Notes: generated by a model not told the origin, from the letters alone. DNA of 64,000 nt from Neobacillus mesonae (GCA_023715865.1 JAMBOW010000003.1:1-64000), one strand, 5' to 3'; counted from the stretch's first letter, positions 53,466 through 62,851 are shown. Program-made: numbers and translations.

Positions 53466-54605
53466 ATGGATGAACATACGGCTTATATATATGAAGCAAC
53501 GTTGGAAGAGATCAAGCGCGGATACATGGAGAATGACAGAGAGTACATCTGCGTGTGCTGCGGGAATCGGATAGAGAAAGGGGTCATTTATCCAGTTGAC
53601 GGTATTTTATATGAAGCATCCAGATTTATTCAAATCCATATCGAGCAGGAGCATAGCTCGGTATTTGAGTATTTGATTACATTGGATAAGAGTGAGAGCG
53701 GTCTATCAGATATTCAGCGCAAGCTGCTTGCGAAATTTTACGAAGGCAAAAAGGATGCGGACATCCAAAAAGAGCTAGGCATGGGATCTACTTCGACCAT
53801 ACGCAATCATCGTTTTGTTCTCAAAGAGAAGGAACGTCAGGCTAAAGTGCTTCTCGCGGTTATGGAGCTATTGGGTACGAGGAACGATACAAGCGGCCCT
53901 GCTGAACTGGCTGCCCCTATTAGTAAACGGGCTGGCCGCAATGATGACAGATACAGCATCTCGGCCTCTGAGCAGACCAAGGTGCTTAACAAATACTTTC
54001 CTCATGGTCCGGAGGGTCCGCTCAAGACCTTTACTATGCAGGAGAAGCATCGCATTATCGTCATGAACGAGCTGGCTAAACGCTTTATACCTGGGAGGGA
54101 GTATACGGAAACCGAGGTTAACAGTGTACTCGAGCAGATCTACGAAGATTATGTAACGATTCGCAGGTATATGATCGATTATGGCATCTTGAGCAGGGAA
54201 GATGACGGAAGCAAATACTTTTTAACAACACCTGAAGATAAGGAGGGGAAGCAGGTGAGCCGGAGAGAGGAGCTTCAGCAGCAGGCGAAGGAAATCAAGA
54301 TTGAAGCTGGTGTCTACCAGATCCGCAACAAGGAGAATGGAAAGATGTATATAGCGAGCACTCCAAATTTAAAGACGATTAACGGACAAAAATTTACGCT
54401 GAATATGGGTTCTCATCGTAACCGCGATCTGCAGGGAGATTGGTCAAGCCTTGGTGAGGGTGCATTTGAGATCGAAGTATTGGAGAAGCTGAAGGTTCCA
54501 GAGGGAAATATCTTCTTTGATGCCAAGGATGCGCTGAGGAAGCTGGAGGCAAGCTGGCTTGATAAGCTCCAACCCTACGGCGCGAACGGGTACAACACTC
54601 CTTAA
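53466..54605 (+). CDS. DUF2087 protein with C-terminal GIY-YIG-like domain
   Basis: A 379-residue protein. An N-terminal zinc-finger-like region has CVCCGNRI and a downstream HIEQEH. Residues about 75-140 resemble a LuxR-like HTH (ADIQKELGMGSTSTIRNHRF). DUF2087 spans about 165-245 (KYFPHGPEGPLKTFTMQEKH). Residues about 280-379 look like a GIY-YIG nuclease fold (GVYQIRNKENGKMYIAS); the second element is YIA rather than YIG and the full catalytic set is unclear. It may bind nucleic acid. ATG 53466 follows GAGGAAG; the frame back to 53442 lacks a site. Single-gene unit. Confidence 0.72.
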   Translation: MDEHTAYIYEATLEEIKRGYMENDREYICVCCGNRIEKGVIYPVDGILYEASRFIQIHIEQEHSSVFEYLITLDKSESGLSDIQRKLLAKFYEGKKDADIQKELGMGSTSTIRNHRFVLKEKERQAKVLLAVMELLGTRNDTSGPAELAAPISKRAGRNDDRYSISASEQTKVLNKYFPHGPEGPLKTFTMQEKHRIIVMNELAKRFIPGREYTETEVNSVLEQIYEDYVTIRRYMIDYGILSREDDGSKYFLTTPEDKEGKQVSRREELQQQAKEIKIEAGVYQIRNKENGKMYIASTPNLKTINGQKFTLNMGSHRNRDLQGDWSSLGEGAFEIEVLEKLKVPEGNIFFDAKDALRKLEASWLDKLQPYGANGYNTP

Positions 54606-54886
54606 AAATATACGGTAAAAAGAGGTTTATAGTGCCACTGTAAAACTGCAGTATACACTTCCTAGTGAAGTTTTTGGATATTGAACGACTTCTGGATTTG
54701 TGAAGCAAATCAATCGGAGTGAAACAGCCAATGACGAACCCTCTTTTTACTCCGTCAGCAATAATAAGAACACATGCAGCGATAGTGTGCATGTGTTTTT
54801 TATTTTTAGGTTAATACTGATTAGAGAGACGTTTTGGAAGATTATAACCCGGGAAATAAATTTTGACGAAGGGGCGGTATGAACCA
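54606..54886 (+). other. Intergenic region with terminator
   Basis: This 281-base gap has no gene. AACACATGCA (54769-54778) pairs with TGCATGTGTT (54788-54797) and is followed by T-rich sequence, forming a terminator. A weaker inverted repeat CGGAGT/ACTCCG (54715-54753) encloses a further 27 bases. Nothing else is supported. Confidence 0.6.
54769..54803 (+). terminator. Terminator before the uronate-dehydrogenase-like gene
   Basis: Ten-base perfect stem AACACATGCA/TGCATGTGTT with a nine-base loop and a T-rich tail. Confidence 0.85.
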
Positions 54887-55678
54887 ATGGCTGACAAGCG
54901 GAAAATACTGATTACCGGTGCGGCTGGACGTATCGGAAGCTGTCTTGCTGAAGGATTGCGAGCAACCGGTGCATATGACATTATTGCGGCAGACTTGAAT
55001 GCTGATGAAGCAAAAGACATGGAATCGATGGATGTAACCGACGGGAAACGAATGCTGGAGCTGACCCAAGGGGTGGATACAGTTCTACATATCGCATGGG
55101 CCAAGGATGAAGAGGACTTCTTAGGGAAGGTACTGCCGATTAATGTGACAGGAGCGTATCATCTGTACGAAGCAGCCCGTCAGCAAGGAGTAAGGCGTGT
55201 CATATTTGCAAGCTCAAATCATGCAACTGGATTTTATAAAGTAGGGGAGGAAGTAGATGTTACGGACCCTTACCGACCAGACAGTTTCTATGGATTAAGC
55301 AAATGCTATATTGAACTGCTTGGCAGATTGTATGCAGACCGGCACGGGATCTCATCTATCAATATCCGTATTGGTAATTTTCCAGGGGATGATCGCCCGC
55401 ATTCGGAAAGAGCTGCTCACATTTGGATTTCGGAGCGCGATATGGTTCAGCTTGCTGAAAAATGCATTGAGGCACCTGAGCATGAGAAGTTTTTATCCCT
55501 TTACGGAACCTCGGCCAATACCGACAACTATTATGACATCGCCTATTTAGAAGAACTTATCGGATATAAACCCCAGGATGATGCAGCCGATCTGCTTGAG
55601 GAGTTTAAGCGAAAAGGGATGAACATTAAAGAAGATGAGACAGAATACCAAGGCGGAGGTATGACGGGAGCAAAGTGA
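54887..55678 (+). CDS. NAD-dependent epimerase/dehydratase, uronate-dehydrogenase-like
   Basis: A 263-residue extended short-chain dehydrogenase. NAD-binding motif TGAAGRIG (residues about 10-17), active Ser in FASSNHATGFY and catalytic pair in SFYGLSKCY (YxxxK). The SSNH-x-x-GFY stretch and the length match bacterial uronate dehydrogenases, which oxidise D-galacturonate or glucuronate to the lactone. No other hexuronate gene is adjacent. ATG 54887 lies about ten bases after GAAGGGG; the TTG 24 bases upstream is rejected. Confidence 0.8.
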   Translation: MADKRKILITGAAGRIGSCLAEGLRATGAYDIIAADLNADEAKDMESMDVTDGKRMLELTQGVDTVLHIAWAKDEEDFLGKVLPINVTGAYHLYEAARQQGVRRVIFASSNHATGFYKVGEEVDVTDPYRPDSFYGLSKCYIELLGRLYADRHGISSINIRIGNFPGDDRPHSERAAHIWISERDMVQLAEKCIEAPEHEKFLSLYGTSANTDNYYDIAYLEELIGYKPQDDAADLLEEFKRKGMNIKEDETEYQGGGMTGAK

Positions 55679-55684
55679 ATGGGT

Positions 55685-55733
55685 AAAGCTAAGCATGGTA
55701 TTTTTGCTAAAATATCAGCTTAGCTTTATTTTT
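55685..55733 (+). terminator. Terminator after the uronate-dehydrogenase-like gene
   Basis: AAAGCTAAGC pairs with GCTTAGCTTT, followed by ATTTTTG. Confidence 0.88.
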
Positions 55734-55771
55734 GTGGATACATAAGAAACAGAAAAACTTCATACGCTGAA

Positions 55772-55996
55772 GTTGTAACCTTATTACATAATTCTATAGA
55801 ATAGGTAAAATGGCTAAACCCATAACCGGGTGCATCCAAGAAAGCATAGTCGAAAGGGATAAAACCCTTTATTATGAGGAGTACAATACAAACGATAGCC
55901 TTATCTTGGCTATTAAGTCATCAGGTTCTTTCAGCTTGGCATAGATAGTGCATGTTCTTGCTTAAGCGCCCTCGCGAATTCGCAGGGCTTTTTTAT
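55772..55996 (+). promoter_or_regulatory. Promoter and about 190-base structured leader with terminator, upstream of the YesNM pair
   Basis: Likely -35 TTGTAA and -10 TAGAAT precede a gene-free transcript of about 190 bases. It contains hairpins AAAGGG/CCCTTT (55853-55870) and ATAGCC/GGCTAT (55895-55913). A possible closing helix is CCAAG/CTTGG (55836-55840 with 55934-55938). It ends in a terminator (GCCCT and GCG with CGC and AGGGC, about 55967-55996). The regulator gene starts 56 bases later. It could be an attenuating leader or a free small RNA. No known riboswitch family recognised. A 24-codon frame lies inside at 55874-55948 without a ribosome site. Confidence 0.5.
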
Positions 55997-56051
55997 TCTG
56001 AATAACTTAACTGATGTTTTCTATATGAAGTACCTTAAGAGGAGGTATGAA

Positions 56052-57614
56052 ATGAAATCAATATGCAAAGTGCTCATTGTTGACGATGAAATGCTGGTAA
56101 GGCAAGGGATTAAACATCTGATGGATTGGGAGCAGGCAGGCTTCCGCATCGTGGGTGAGGCCTCCAATGGACTTGAGGCGCTTGATCTGGTAGATGAGCT
56201 TCAGCCGCACATTATTCTGACCGATATCGTCATGCCGATTATGGACGGTGAGAAGTTCGTTAAAATCGTGAAGGAGAGATATCCGGGTGTAGAAGTCATC
56301 GTACTCAGCAGCTTCAGCGAATTTGAATATGTAAGGTCGACCTTTCAAAGCGGTGTAGCTGATTATATTTTGAAACCGAAATTAGAGGCTGACTATTTAC
56401 TCACAGTTCTAAACAAGACGGCAGATAAAATTTCCGATTTGCTTACAGAGGGCTCGGAGGAGCCGGCAGAAGAAAAATGGCTGGAGCAAGCAGCCGAGAA
56501 GCTGATTACTGGATATGAAGCAGAGCTTTCGCCGGATGTTTTGCATAAAGTGCTGCCTTATGACTCTTATGCTTTGTTTGGTGTCGACTTAAAGCAGATC
56601 AAGGAGCAGGCTGATAAATCGGGTATCCTTCAAGGAATGGAAGATACGCTCCGCCGGTTAGAATCTGCAGCGAATATTCGCCTTAATGATAAAGATCGTG
56701 AGCTCTACATGCTGAATGCCAACGGCCCGGATTGGAGCAGCATTATTATTGAATTACGGGCAATGGCATCTCAGTTAGCGTCTAAACCGCTGCCTGGTGT
56801 GCATTTTGTTATGACAGAGACCTTTACGGATTTCTTCCAGCTTGGCGAGATGTATCGTCATCAGTATTCGAAGCTCACACGCTATTCGTTCTATATGCCT
56901 GACAAACACTTTATCTCTAAGATGGATTTGCGGGACTTGCAGGAGCAAACGATAGACATAGATATCAGTGAGCTTACAGATCAATTAAAGCGGAAGCAGT
57001 TTCAAAAAGCATTTGCCGGTTTTCTGGAACATATTCATGCCAAAGCAATGGATTATCGAACAGATATTTTTGAATTCAAGGCTTTGCTGGGGAACTTTAT
57101 TTTTAATGTGACAAGTACGCTCGGCAAAATGAAATATGCTACAGAGTCCTTGGAGAACAGCAAATATGAGTTTTTTCGGAAAATAGATGAATCTGACTAT
57201 GCCCGGGATGCCATTCAGACCATTGTTGATTTCATTCATGAGGCGGAGCATATCATCGGAGAAACCAACACGGCGGTTAATCCGAATATGACGAAGCTGC
57301 TGAACTACATCCAGGAGCACTATGCAGAACCGATAACCTTAACTGAGGTGGCAAAGCAGTTTCATTTTAACCCATCCTACTTGTCGAGTTATTTCTCTGC
57401 TCATAATAATGAGGGGTTCAGCGAGTACTTGAACAAGGTACGGGTTCAAAAAGCGATGGAGCTGCTCAGCTCAACGGAGGAAACTATCTCTGAGATCAGC
57501 GGAAGAGTCGGGTATTCGGATCAAAGTTATTTTACCAAAGTGTTCAAAAAGCATACCGGCTTCTCGCCAAGCAGCTATCGCAGAGGACAATTTGCGAAAG
57601 AAGAAATAACATGA
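56052..57614 (+). CDS. YesN-type response regulator with AraC output domain
   Basis: A 520-residue response regulator. The receiver domain (residues about 1-125) has acidic pair D11/D12 and phospho-acceptor D58 in ILTDIVMP, with the conserved Lys in YILKPKL. A long middle region follows, and the AraC/XylS double HTH spans about 420-520 (LTEVAKQFHFNPSYLSSYFS, RVGYSDQSYFTKVFKKHTG). GAGGAGGT stands six bases before ATG. It overlaps the sensor kinase gene by four bases and probably activates the downstream sugar transporter and beta-galactosidase genes. Confidence 0.92.
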   Translation: MKSICKVLIVDDEMLVRQGIKHLMDWEQAGFRIVGEASNGLEALDLVDELQPHIILTDIVMPIMDGEKFVKIVKERYPGVEVIVLSSFSEFEYVRSTFQSGVADYILKPKLEADYLLTVLNKTADKISDLLTEGSEEPAEEKWLEQAAEKLITGYEAELSPDVLHKVLPYDSYALFGVDLKQIKEQADKSGILQGMEDTLRRLESAANIRLNDKDRELYMLNANGPDWSSIIIELRAMASQLASKPLPGVHFVMTETFTDFFQLGEMYRHQYSKLTRYSFYMPDKHFISKMDLRDLQEQTIDIDISELTDQLKRKQFQKAFAGFLEHIHAKAMDYRTDIFEFKALLGNFIFNVTSTLGKMKYATESLENSKYEFFRKIDESDYARDAIQTIVDFIHEAEHIIGETNTAVNPNMTKLLNYIQEHYAEPITLTEVAKQFHFNPSYLSSYFSAHNNEGFSEYLNKVRVQKAMELLSSTEETISEISGRVGYSDQSYFTKVFKKHTGFSPSSYRRGQFAKEEIT

Positions 57615-59407
57615 CGATGCTGAAAAACCAAAGCCTGTTCGTCAAGCTTTTTCTCGTGACGCTGATCAGTATTATTTTGGTCTCCCTGCTGACACTGGCC
57701 ATTACAATCAGGATGTCTGAGCAACTGTTCCTGCAAACCTTCAGCATTACAAATACTAAGCTGCTTAATCAAATGAAATCGAACCTGGAATCCTATAATG
57801 GTGCAGTAGCCACTACCGCAACTTTGGTTAGTCAAAGCGGAATTATCCGTAACTATTTAACGAACGGGGATACCGATTCTATCTCATTGGCCATCCAAAC
57901 GTACAATATGACCGAACGGATGAAGAATATCAGGTCCAACTTAAGCGCCTATGAAGTAAGTATTATGGTCCTCGGCTCCAACGGGCGCAGCTATACAAAC
58001 GATCCATGGTATTGGTCAGGCACTGCGCAGGAGCTGAAGAGCCATCCCATAACAGAAAATACAATTAAGAATCCAAATAAAATTTTGTATCAGCTCTACC
58101 ATGAACAAGATCAGACAAATTCCTGGCAGGAGCCTGTTCTTGTCGCTTCCAAAGCGCTGTATGACAGAGGCTCGCAGGAGATCTACGGAACGATGTATGT
58201 CATGATCAGAGACAGCATATTTAAGTCCTTTTATGCCAATTTTACAAGTGAAGGTAACGACGTGCTGTTAATGAATGACGAGGGTCTGGTCATTTCGAGC
58301 AACCGTGATGAGCTGATCGGGATGACGGACAAGCCTTTGCTGAATAAGGTCGTTCTAGACCAGCAAAGCGGGGAGAAGGGCAAGTATGCAGATCTTCTAG
58401 GTGAAGAGCGCATTCTATTTTCTGAATATTTACCGGAATTCGATTTCTATTTAGTGAATCTGATTGATAAGGATGCCGCAATCGGTCAGATGGTCAATGT
58501 ACAAGCGCTGACGCTTACCATATTGGCCATTGTAGTCATCGCTCTCATTGTTGTGTATTGGATCACCCGAAAGATGACAAGATCGATGAGGGGTCTAATC
58601 CATCAAATGTCCGGTATTACGACAAAAGGCTTTAATAATTATGTCGATGTTTCGACGAGCAGCAGTGAGGCTCGGGAGCTGGGCAATGCATTTAATTTTA
58701 TGCTGGATGAGCTGAATGATTATGTCGAAAGGCTTGTCGAAACGGAAAAGCAGCAGCGCAATGCCGAGCTGGCAGCACTCCAGATGCAGATTAATCCTCA
58801 TTTCCTGTATAACACACTTGCTTCAGTTAAGTTTTTGGTGCAGCAAGGAGATAAGGAGCGGGCTGGAGCAACCATTAATTCATTAATTTCTCTGCTGCAA
58901 AACACAGTGAGCGACGTTGATTCCACCATTCCTGTGAAGCAGGAAATTGAAACGTTGAAGGATTACGTGTTCATTAACCATGTCCGATATGGTGAACGAA
59001 TCCGCGTAAATTATTTTATTGAGCCGGACAGTATGGATTATCATGTGCCAAAGCTCATTATTCAGCCGTTTATCGAAAATGCCTTTTTCCATGCATTCAA
59101 CCACAAAGGAGAGGGAAGCATTCTTATTCTTATTTCCGTACTGAATGAGCAGCTGGTCTGCGAGGTTGTCGATAACGGAGACGGGATGAATTTAGAAAGT
59201 AAACCTTCTCACGAGAATGAGCTGCCAAGGACAAAACGCAATCGGAAGCTGTTCTCCGGCATTGGCATTAAAAATGTGGATGAGCGAATTAAATATATGT
59301 ACGGTGAGGGCTATGGGATACACATTACAAGCAAGCTCGGGGAAGGGACAAGAGTGAAGATCACTCTGCCGCTGATTAAAGCGGATTCAGAGCATTTCGG
59401 AAAATAG
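57611..59407 (+). CDS. YesM-type sensor histidine kinase
   Basis: A 598-residue membrane kinase. TM1 about 10-32, extracellular sensor (dCache-like) about 35-295, TM2 about 300-322, HAMP, then the His_kinase domain with phospho-acceptor His in QMQINPHFLYNTLAS and HATPase region with IIQPFIENAFFHAF and GIGIKNVDERI. ATGA overlap with the response regulator shows translational coupling. YesM kinases in this group sense carbohydrates outside the cell. The ligand may be a galactoside in view of the downstream genes; this is inference. Confidence 0.92.
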   Translation: MTMLKNQSLFVKLFLVTLISIILVSLLTLAITIRMSEQLFLQTFSITNTKLLNQMKSNLESYNGAVATTATLVSQSGIIRNYLTNGDTDSISLAIQTYNMTERMKNIRSNLSAYEVSIMVLGSNGRSYTNDPWYWSGTAQELKSHPITENTIKNPNKILYQLYHEQDQTNSWQEPVLVASKALYDRGSQEIYGTMYVMIRDSIFKSFYANFTSEGNDVLLMNDEGLVISSNRDELIGMTDKPLLNKVVLDQQSGEKGKYADLLGEERILFSEYLPEFDFYLVNLIDKDAAIGQMVNVQALTLTILAIVVIALIVVYWITRKMTRSMRGLIHQMSGITTKGFNNYVDVSTSSSEARELGNAFNFMLDELNDYVERLVETEKQQRNAELAALQMQINPHFLYNTLASVKFLVQQGDKERAGATINSLISLLQNTVSDVDSTIPVKQEIETLKDYVFINHVRYGERIRVNYFIEPDSMDYHVPKLIIQPFIENAFFHAFNHKGEGSILILISVLNEQLVCEVVDNGDGMNLESKPSHENELPRTKRNRKLFSGIGIKNVDERIKYMYGEGYGIHITSKLGEGTRVKITLPLIKADSEHFGK

Positions 59408-59559
59408 TCCTAATTTTTGAGCTGCATCTTCATACCCGACTAAAAAAAATACTAAAAGCTAAATATATTACCTTAAAGGAATGTGTTTGTCCCTCTAATG
59501 ACCCAATAAAAGAACAAAAGCACGCAAATATAGTCCTAAAGAAAACGGATACAAAGATG

Positions 59560-59606
59560 ATAAGATGGAGGCATAGAAAGAGTAAACGCTTCCATCTTAT
59601 TTTATC
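59560..59606 (+). terminator. Terminator after yesM-like gene, with a cre-like site in its loop
   Basis: ATAAGATGGA pairs perfectly with TCCATCTTAT, followed by TTTTATCT. The loop and 3' arm contain AGTAAACGCTTCCA (59581-59594), one base from a CcpA cre core at its first position. It lies 35 bases before the binding-protein gene, so it may regulate read-through. Confidence 0.7.
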
Positions 59607-59640
59607 TCTTAAATTAGTAAGCCTTGAGGGGGTTATGATT

Positions 59641-60924
59641 TTGAAGAAATTACTTACTGTAATGCTGGCAAGTGCTGTGCTTCTGACTGCGTGCGGCGGA
59701 GGAGGAGAGTCAAGCTCCGGAGACAGCGCGAGCACAAATGAAGTAACGGTGTGGGCATGGGACCCGGCATTTAACATTGCCGCGATGAACAAAGCGAAAG
59801 AAGCTTATGCTGAGGTTAACCCTGATGTCACTGTCAACATTGTTGAAAACGCTCAAAATGATATCGTTCAAAAGCTGAATACGGGGCTGAACTCCGGTTC
59901 GACTAAAGGACTTCCAAACATCGTATTGATTGAGGATTACCGGGCGCAAAGCTTCCTTCAATCTTACCCGGATTCATTCTACGAACTGACCGATGTCATC
60001 AATGCGGGTGACTTCGCAGATTATAAGATCGGGCCGACTAGCGTAGACGGCACACAATACGGCGTACCGTTTGACTCCGGCGTAACAGGAATGTATGTAA
60101 GAACAGACTACCTGGAGCAGGCAGGCTACACGCTTGACGATTTGCAGGATATCGATTGGAGAGAATACATCGAAATCGGTAAAGCTGTGAAAGAAAAAAC
60201 AGGCAAAGCGATGCTGACACAAGATCCTAACGATCTGGGTATCATTCGCATGATGATTCAATCCGCAGGAAGCTGGTATACAGCTGAAGATGGTTCGACA
60301 CCAACGATTGCTAACAATGCAGCAATGAAGACTGCATTTGAAGTTTACAAAGAAATGATGGATTCCGGCATTGTAAAAGTGAACTCTGACTGGAGCCAAT
60401 TTGTAGGCGCATTCAACAGCGGTGAAATCGCTACAGTTCCTACAGGTAACTGGATTACACCGTCCATTAAAGCAGAAGCTTCCCAATCCGGCAGCTGGGC
60501 TGTTGCTCCGCTTCCAGTGCTTCCAGGTGTTGATGGATCTGTACACGCATCGAACCTTGGCGGCAGCTCCTGGTATGTGCTGAATGTAGACGGTAAAGAA
60601 GCTGCGGCTGAATTCCTGAAACAAACATTCGGTTCTGATGTTGATCTGTATCAAACTTTGAACAAGGATGTAGGCGTTATCGGTACACTGAAAGCAGCTG
60701 CTGAAGGAGAAGCCTATAAAGCAGAGGACGAATTCTTCCAAGGTCAAAAAGTGGTATCCGACTTCGCTGCTTGGACAGAGCAAATCCCGAACGTAAACTA
60801 TGGTCTGAACACCTATGCGATCGAGGATATCCTCGTAGTAGCGATGCAAAGCTACTTGGGCGGACAGGATTTGGACAAGGTTCTAAACGATGCTCAATCC
60901 CAGGCTGAAACACAAATTCGTTAA
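59641..60924 (+). CDS. CUT1 sugar ABC substrate-binding lipoprotein (GanS/LacE-like)
   Basis: About 427 residues with lipobox LTAC and a Gly/Ser linker. The mature protein begins EVTVWAWDPAFNIAAM, as in lactose/galactan-oligosaccharide binding proteins. The start is debatable: GAGGGGG (59626-59632) is only two bases from ATG 59635 and eight from TTG 59641, so TTG is preferred. Followed by a strong terminator, two permeases and a beta-galactosidase, an order like ganS-ganP-ganQ-ganA. Ligand probably a beta-galactoside. Confidence 0.85.
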   Translation: MKKLLTVMLASAVLLTACGGGGESSSGDSASTNEVTVWAWDPAFNIAAMNKAKEAYAEVNPDVTVNIVENAQNDIVQKLNTGLNSGSTKGLPNIVLIEDYRAQSFLQSYPDSFYELTDVINAGDFADYKIGPTSVDGTQYGVPFDSGVTGMYVRTDYLEQAGYTLDDLQDIDWREYIEIGKAVKEKTGKAMLTQDPNDLGIIRMMIQSAGSWYTAEDGSTPTIANNAAMKTAFEVYKEMMDSGIVKVNSDWSQFVGAFNSGEIATVPTGNWITPSIKAEASQSGSWAVAPLPVLPGVDGSVHASNLGGSSWYVLNVDGKEAAAEFLKQTFGSDVDLYQTLNKDVGVIGTLKAAAEGEAYKAEDEFFQGQKVVSDFAAWTEQIPNVNYGLNTYAIEDILVVAMQSYLGGQDLDKVLNDAQSQAETQIR

Positions 60925-60948
60925 TCATAGTAAATCCTTATAAAACAC

Positions 60949-61017
60949 AAACCCTTGCTCCTTACGCTGCTCCTATAGAGGAATCTCTAAAGAGGGGGGG
61001 AGGGCAAGGGTTTTTTA
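60949..61017 (+). terminator. Terminator between sugar-binding protein and permease
   Basis: AACCCTTGC (60950-60958) is complementary to GCAAGGGTT (61004-61012), with inner pairing and a six-T tail. It separates the abundant binding protein from the permeases. Confidence 0.9.
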
Positions 61018-61101
61018 GAGAGAGAATACCAACACTGTCGTAAGTAACATCACTATATTAGAGAAAAATAGAAATTTAGTTATGAAGGGAAGTGGAGTGG
61101 C

Positions 61102-62013
61102 GTGAAACCTGCAGCAAATTCGACCTCGGGCCGTAAAAACTTAGTCAGTAAAAGCCGGATAAATTTAACGGGCTGGTTCTTCATTCTTATACCGATTCTC
61201 GCGATCAGCACATTTTACTTTTACCCTATGGTTCAAGCGCTGATCCTCTCATTTAAGTCTGGTCGTGGAATGAATCTTGATTTCGTAGGCATCGATAACT
61301 ATGTCCGGTTGTTCAGCGATTCGAATTTCATCACAGCCGTTAAAAATACGTTCATTTATCTTATTATTCAAGTACCTGTCATGCTCGTGCTCGCCATCTT
61401 CATTGCAGTACTTCTGAATGATGATAATTTGAAATTCAAAGGCTTTTTTAGAACGGCGATTTTCCTGCCGACGGTAACTTCCTTGGTTGCTTATTCCGTT
61501 GTATTTAAATACATGTTTGGTGCAGACGGAATCATCAACAAAATGCTTATGAACTTCCACCTGATTGCAGAGCCGATTCAGTGGATCACAGACCCGTTCT
61601 GGGCAAAAGTAACGATTATTATCGCAATTACTTGGCGTTTTACCGGCTATAACATGATTTTTTACTTATCATCCCTGCAAAACATCGACAAATCGGTATA
61701 CGAAGCGGCACGGATTGACGGCGCAAACGCCTTCACTCAGTTCTTCAAAATTACGATTCCGCTCTTGAAACCGATGATTCTGTTTACGACCATTACATCG
61801 ACAATCGGTACGCTTCAGTTGTTTGACGAAGTTGTCAACATTACGAAGGGTGGACCGGGTAACTCGACCATGTCGATTTCACAGTATATCTATAACCTGT
61901 CGTTTGAATATACTCCAGACTTCGGTTATGCAGCGACAGTATCCTATTCTATCGTAGTTATGGTTGTACTGCTTACCATCATTCAGAACAAGATTGGAGG
62001 CGATAAAAAATGA
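61102..62013 (+). CDS. CUT1 sugar ABC permease 1 (GanP/LacF-like)
   Basis: A 303-residue permease starting at GTG. Six membrane segments after LTGWFFILIPILAISTFYFY, EAA loop YEAARIDGANAFTQFFKITI. Four-base overlap with the next permease gene. No ATPase gene belongs to this set. Confidence 0.9.
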   Translation: MKPAANSTSGRKNLVSKSRINLTGWFFILIPILAISTFYFYPMVQALILSFKSGRGMNLDFVGIDNYVRLFSDSNFITAVKNTFIYLIIQVPVMLVLAIFIAVLLNDDNLKFKGFFRTAIFLPTVTSLVAYSVVFKYMFGADGIINKMLMNFHLIAEPIQWITDPFWAKVTIIIAITWRFTGYNMIFYLSSLQNIDKSVYEAARIDGANAFTQFFKITIPLLKPMILFTTITSTIGTLQLFDEVVNITKGGPGNSTMSISQYIYNLSFEYTPDFGYAATVSYSIVVMVVLLTIIQNKIGGDKK

Positions 62014-62834
62014 TGAAGCCCAAACGCTTTTTTACGTATCTGTTCCTGATTATCGCCACCTTGATTTCGATCTTCCCGTTCCTATGGATGATTGTAAGTG
62101 CGACAAACCAATCGGTAGATGTAACGAAGGGAACTTTGCTTCCTGGCTCGCATTTGATTGAGAACATTACGAATCTGTTCAACAGCGTGGACATGTGGCA
62201 GGCACTATGGAACTCGGCAAAAATTTCGATTGTGACAACATTCTTGTCTCTACTCGTTGCTTCCGCTGCGGGATATGGCTTTGAAGTGTATCGCAGTAAG
62301 GGCAAGGATATCGTCTTCAACATTCTGCTTGCATCCATGATGATTCCTTTCGCGGCAATAATGGTGCCTTTGTATCAAATGTTTGCGAAAGTATCGAGTG
62401 TCATTCCGTTTCTAGGTATTGATACCGCCTCTGCGGTAATCCTGCCGACCTTTACAACGGCGTTTCTGATCTTCTTCTTCCGTCAAAGTACGAAGATGTT
62501 TCCGAAAGACTTGCTTGAGGCAGGACGTATTGACGGCTTGAGTGAATTCGGTCTCTTCTTGCGCGTATACATGCCGACAATGAAGTCGACATACGCAGCT
62601 GCTGCGATCATTACATTCCTGAGCAGCTGGAATAACTATCTGTGGCCGCTCATCGTATTGCAATCGCCGGAAAATATGACCGTTCCGCTGCTGATTTCGA
62701 ACCTGGGATCGGGCTACGCTCCGGACTACGGCCTGATCATGTCCGCGATCGTCATTACGACATTGCCGACAGCCATTGTATTCTTCTTGATGCAAAAACA
62801 CTTTGTAGCAGGAATGACAGGGTCTGTTAAATAA
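62010..62834 (+). CDS. CUT1 sugar ABC permease 2 (GanQ/LacG-like)
   Basis: A 274-residue permease, six membrane segments, EAA loop EAGRIDGLSEFGLFLRVYMP. Its ATG overlaps the stop of the preceding gene. A hairpin and the beta-galactosidase gene follow. Confidence 0.9.
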   Translation: MMKPKRFFTYLFLIIATLISIFPFLWMIVSATNQSVDVTKGTLLPGSHLIENITNLFNSVDMWQALWNSAKISIVTTFLSLLVASAAGYGFEVYRSKGKDIVFNILLASMMIPFAAIMVPLYQMFAKVSSVIPFLGIDTASAVILPTFTTAFLIFFFRQSTKMFPKDLLEAGRIDGLSEFGLFLRVYMPTMKSTYAAAAIITFLSSWNNYLWPLIVLQSPENMTVPLLISNLGSGYAPDYGLIMSAIVITTLPTAIVFFLMQKHFVAGMTGSVK

Positions 62835-62851
62835 TTTAAGTATAGTGAGAA

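Noticed and set aside
55808..55996. Cyclic-di-GMP (GEMM) or purine riboswitch before the YesNM genes
   Set aside because: Some AAACC and GAAA strings resemble GEMM, but the conserved GGGCAAACC and GACGCAAAGCC blocks are missing, and no purine-type loop pair is seen.
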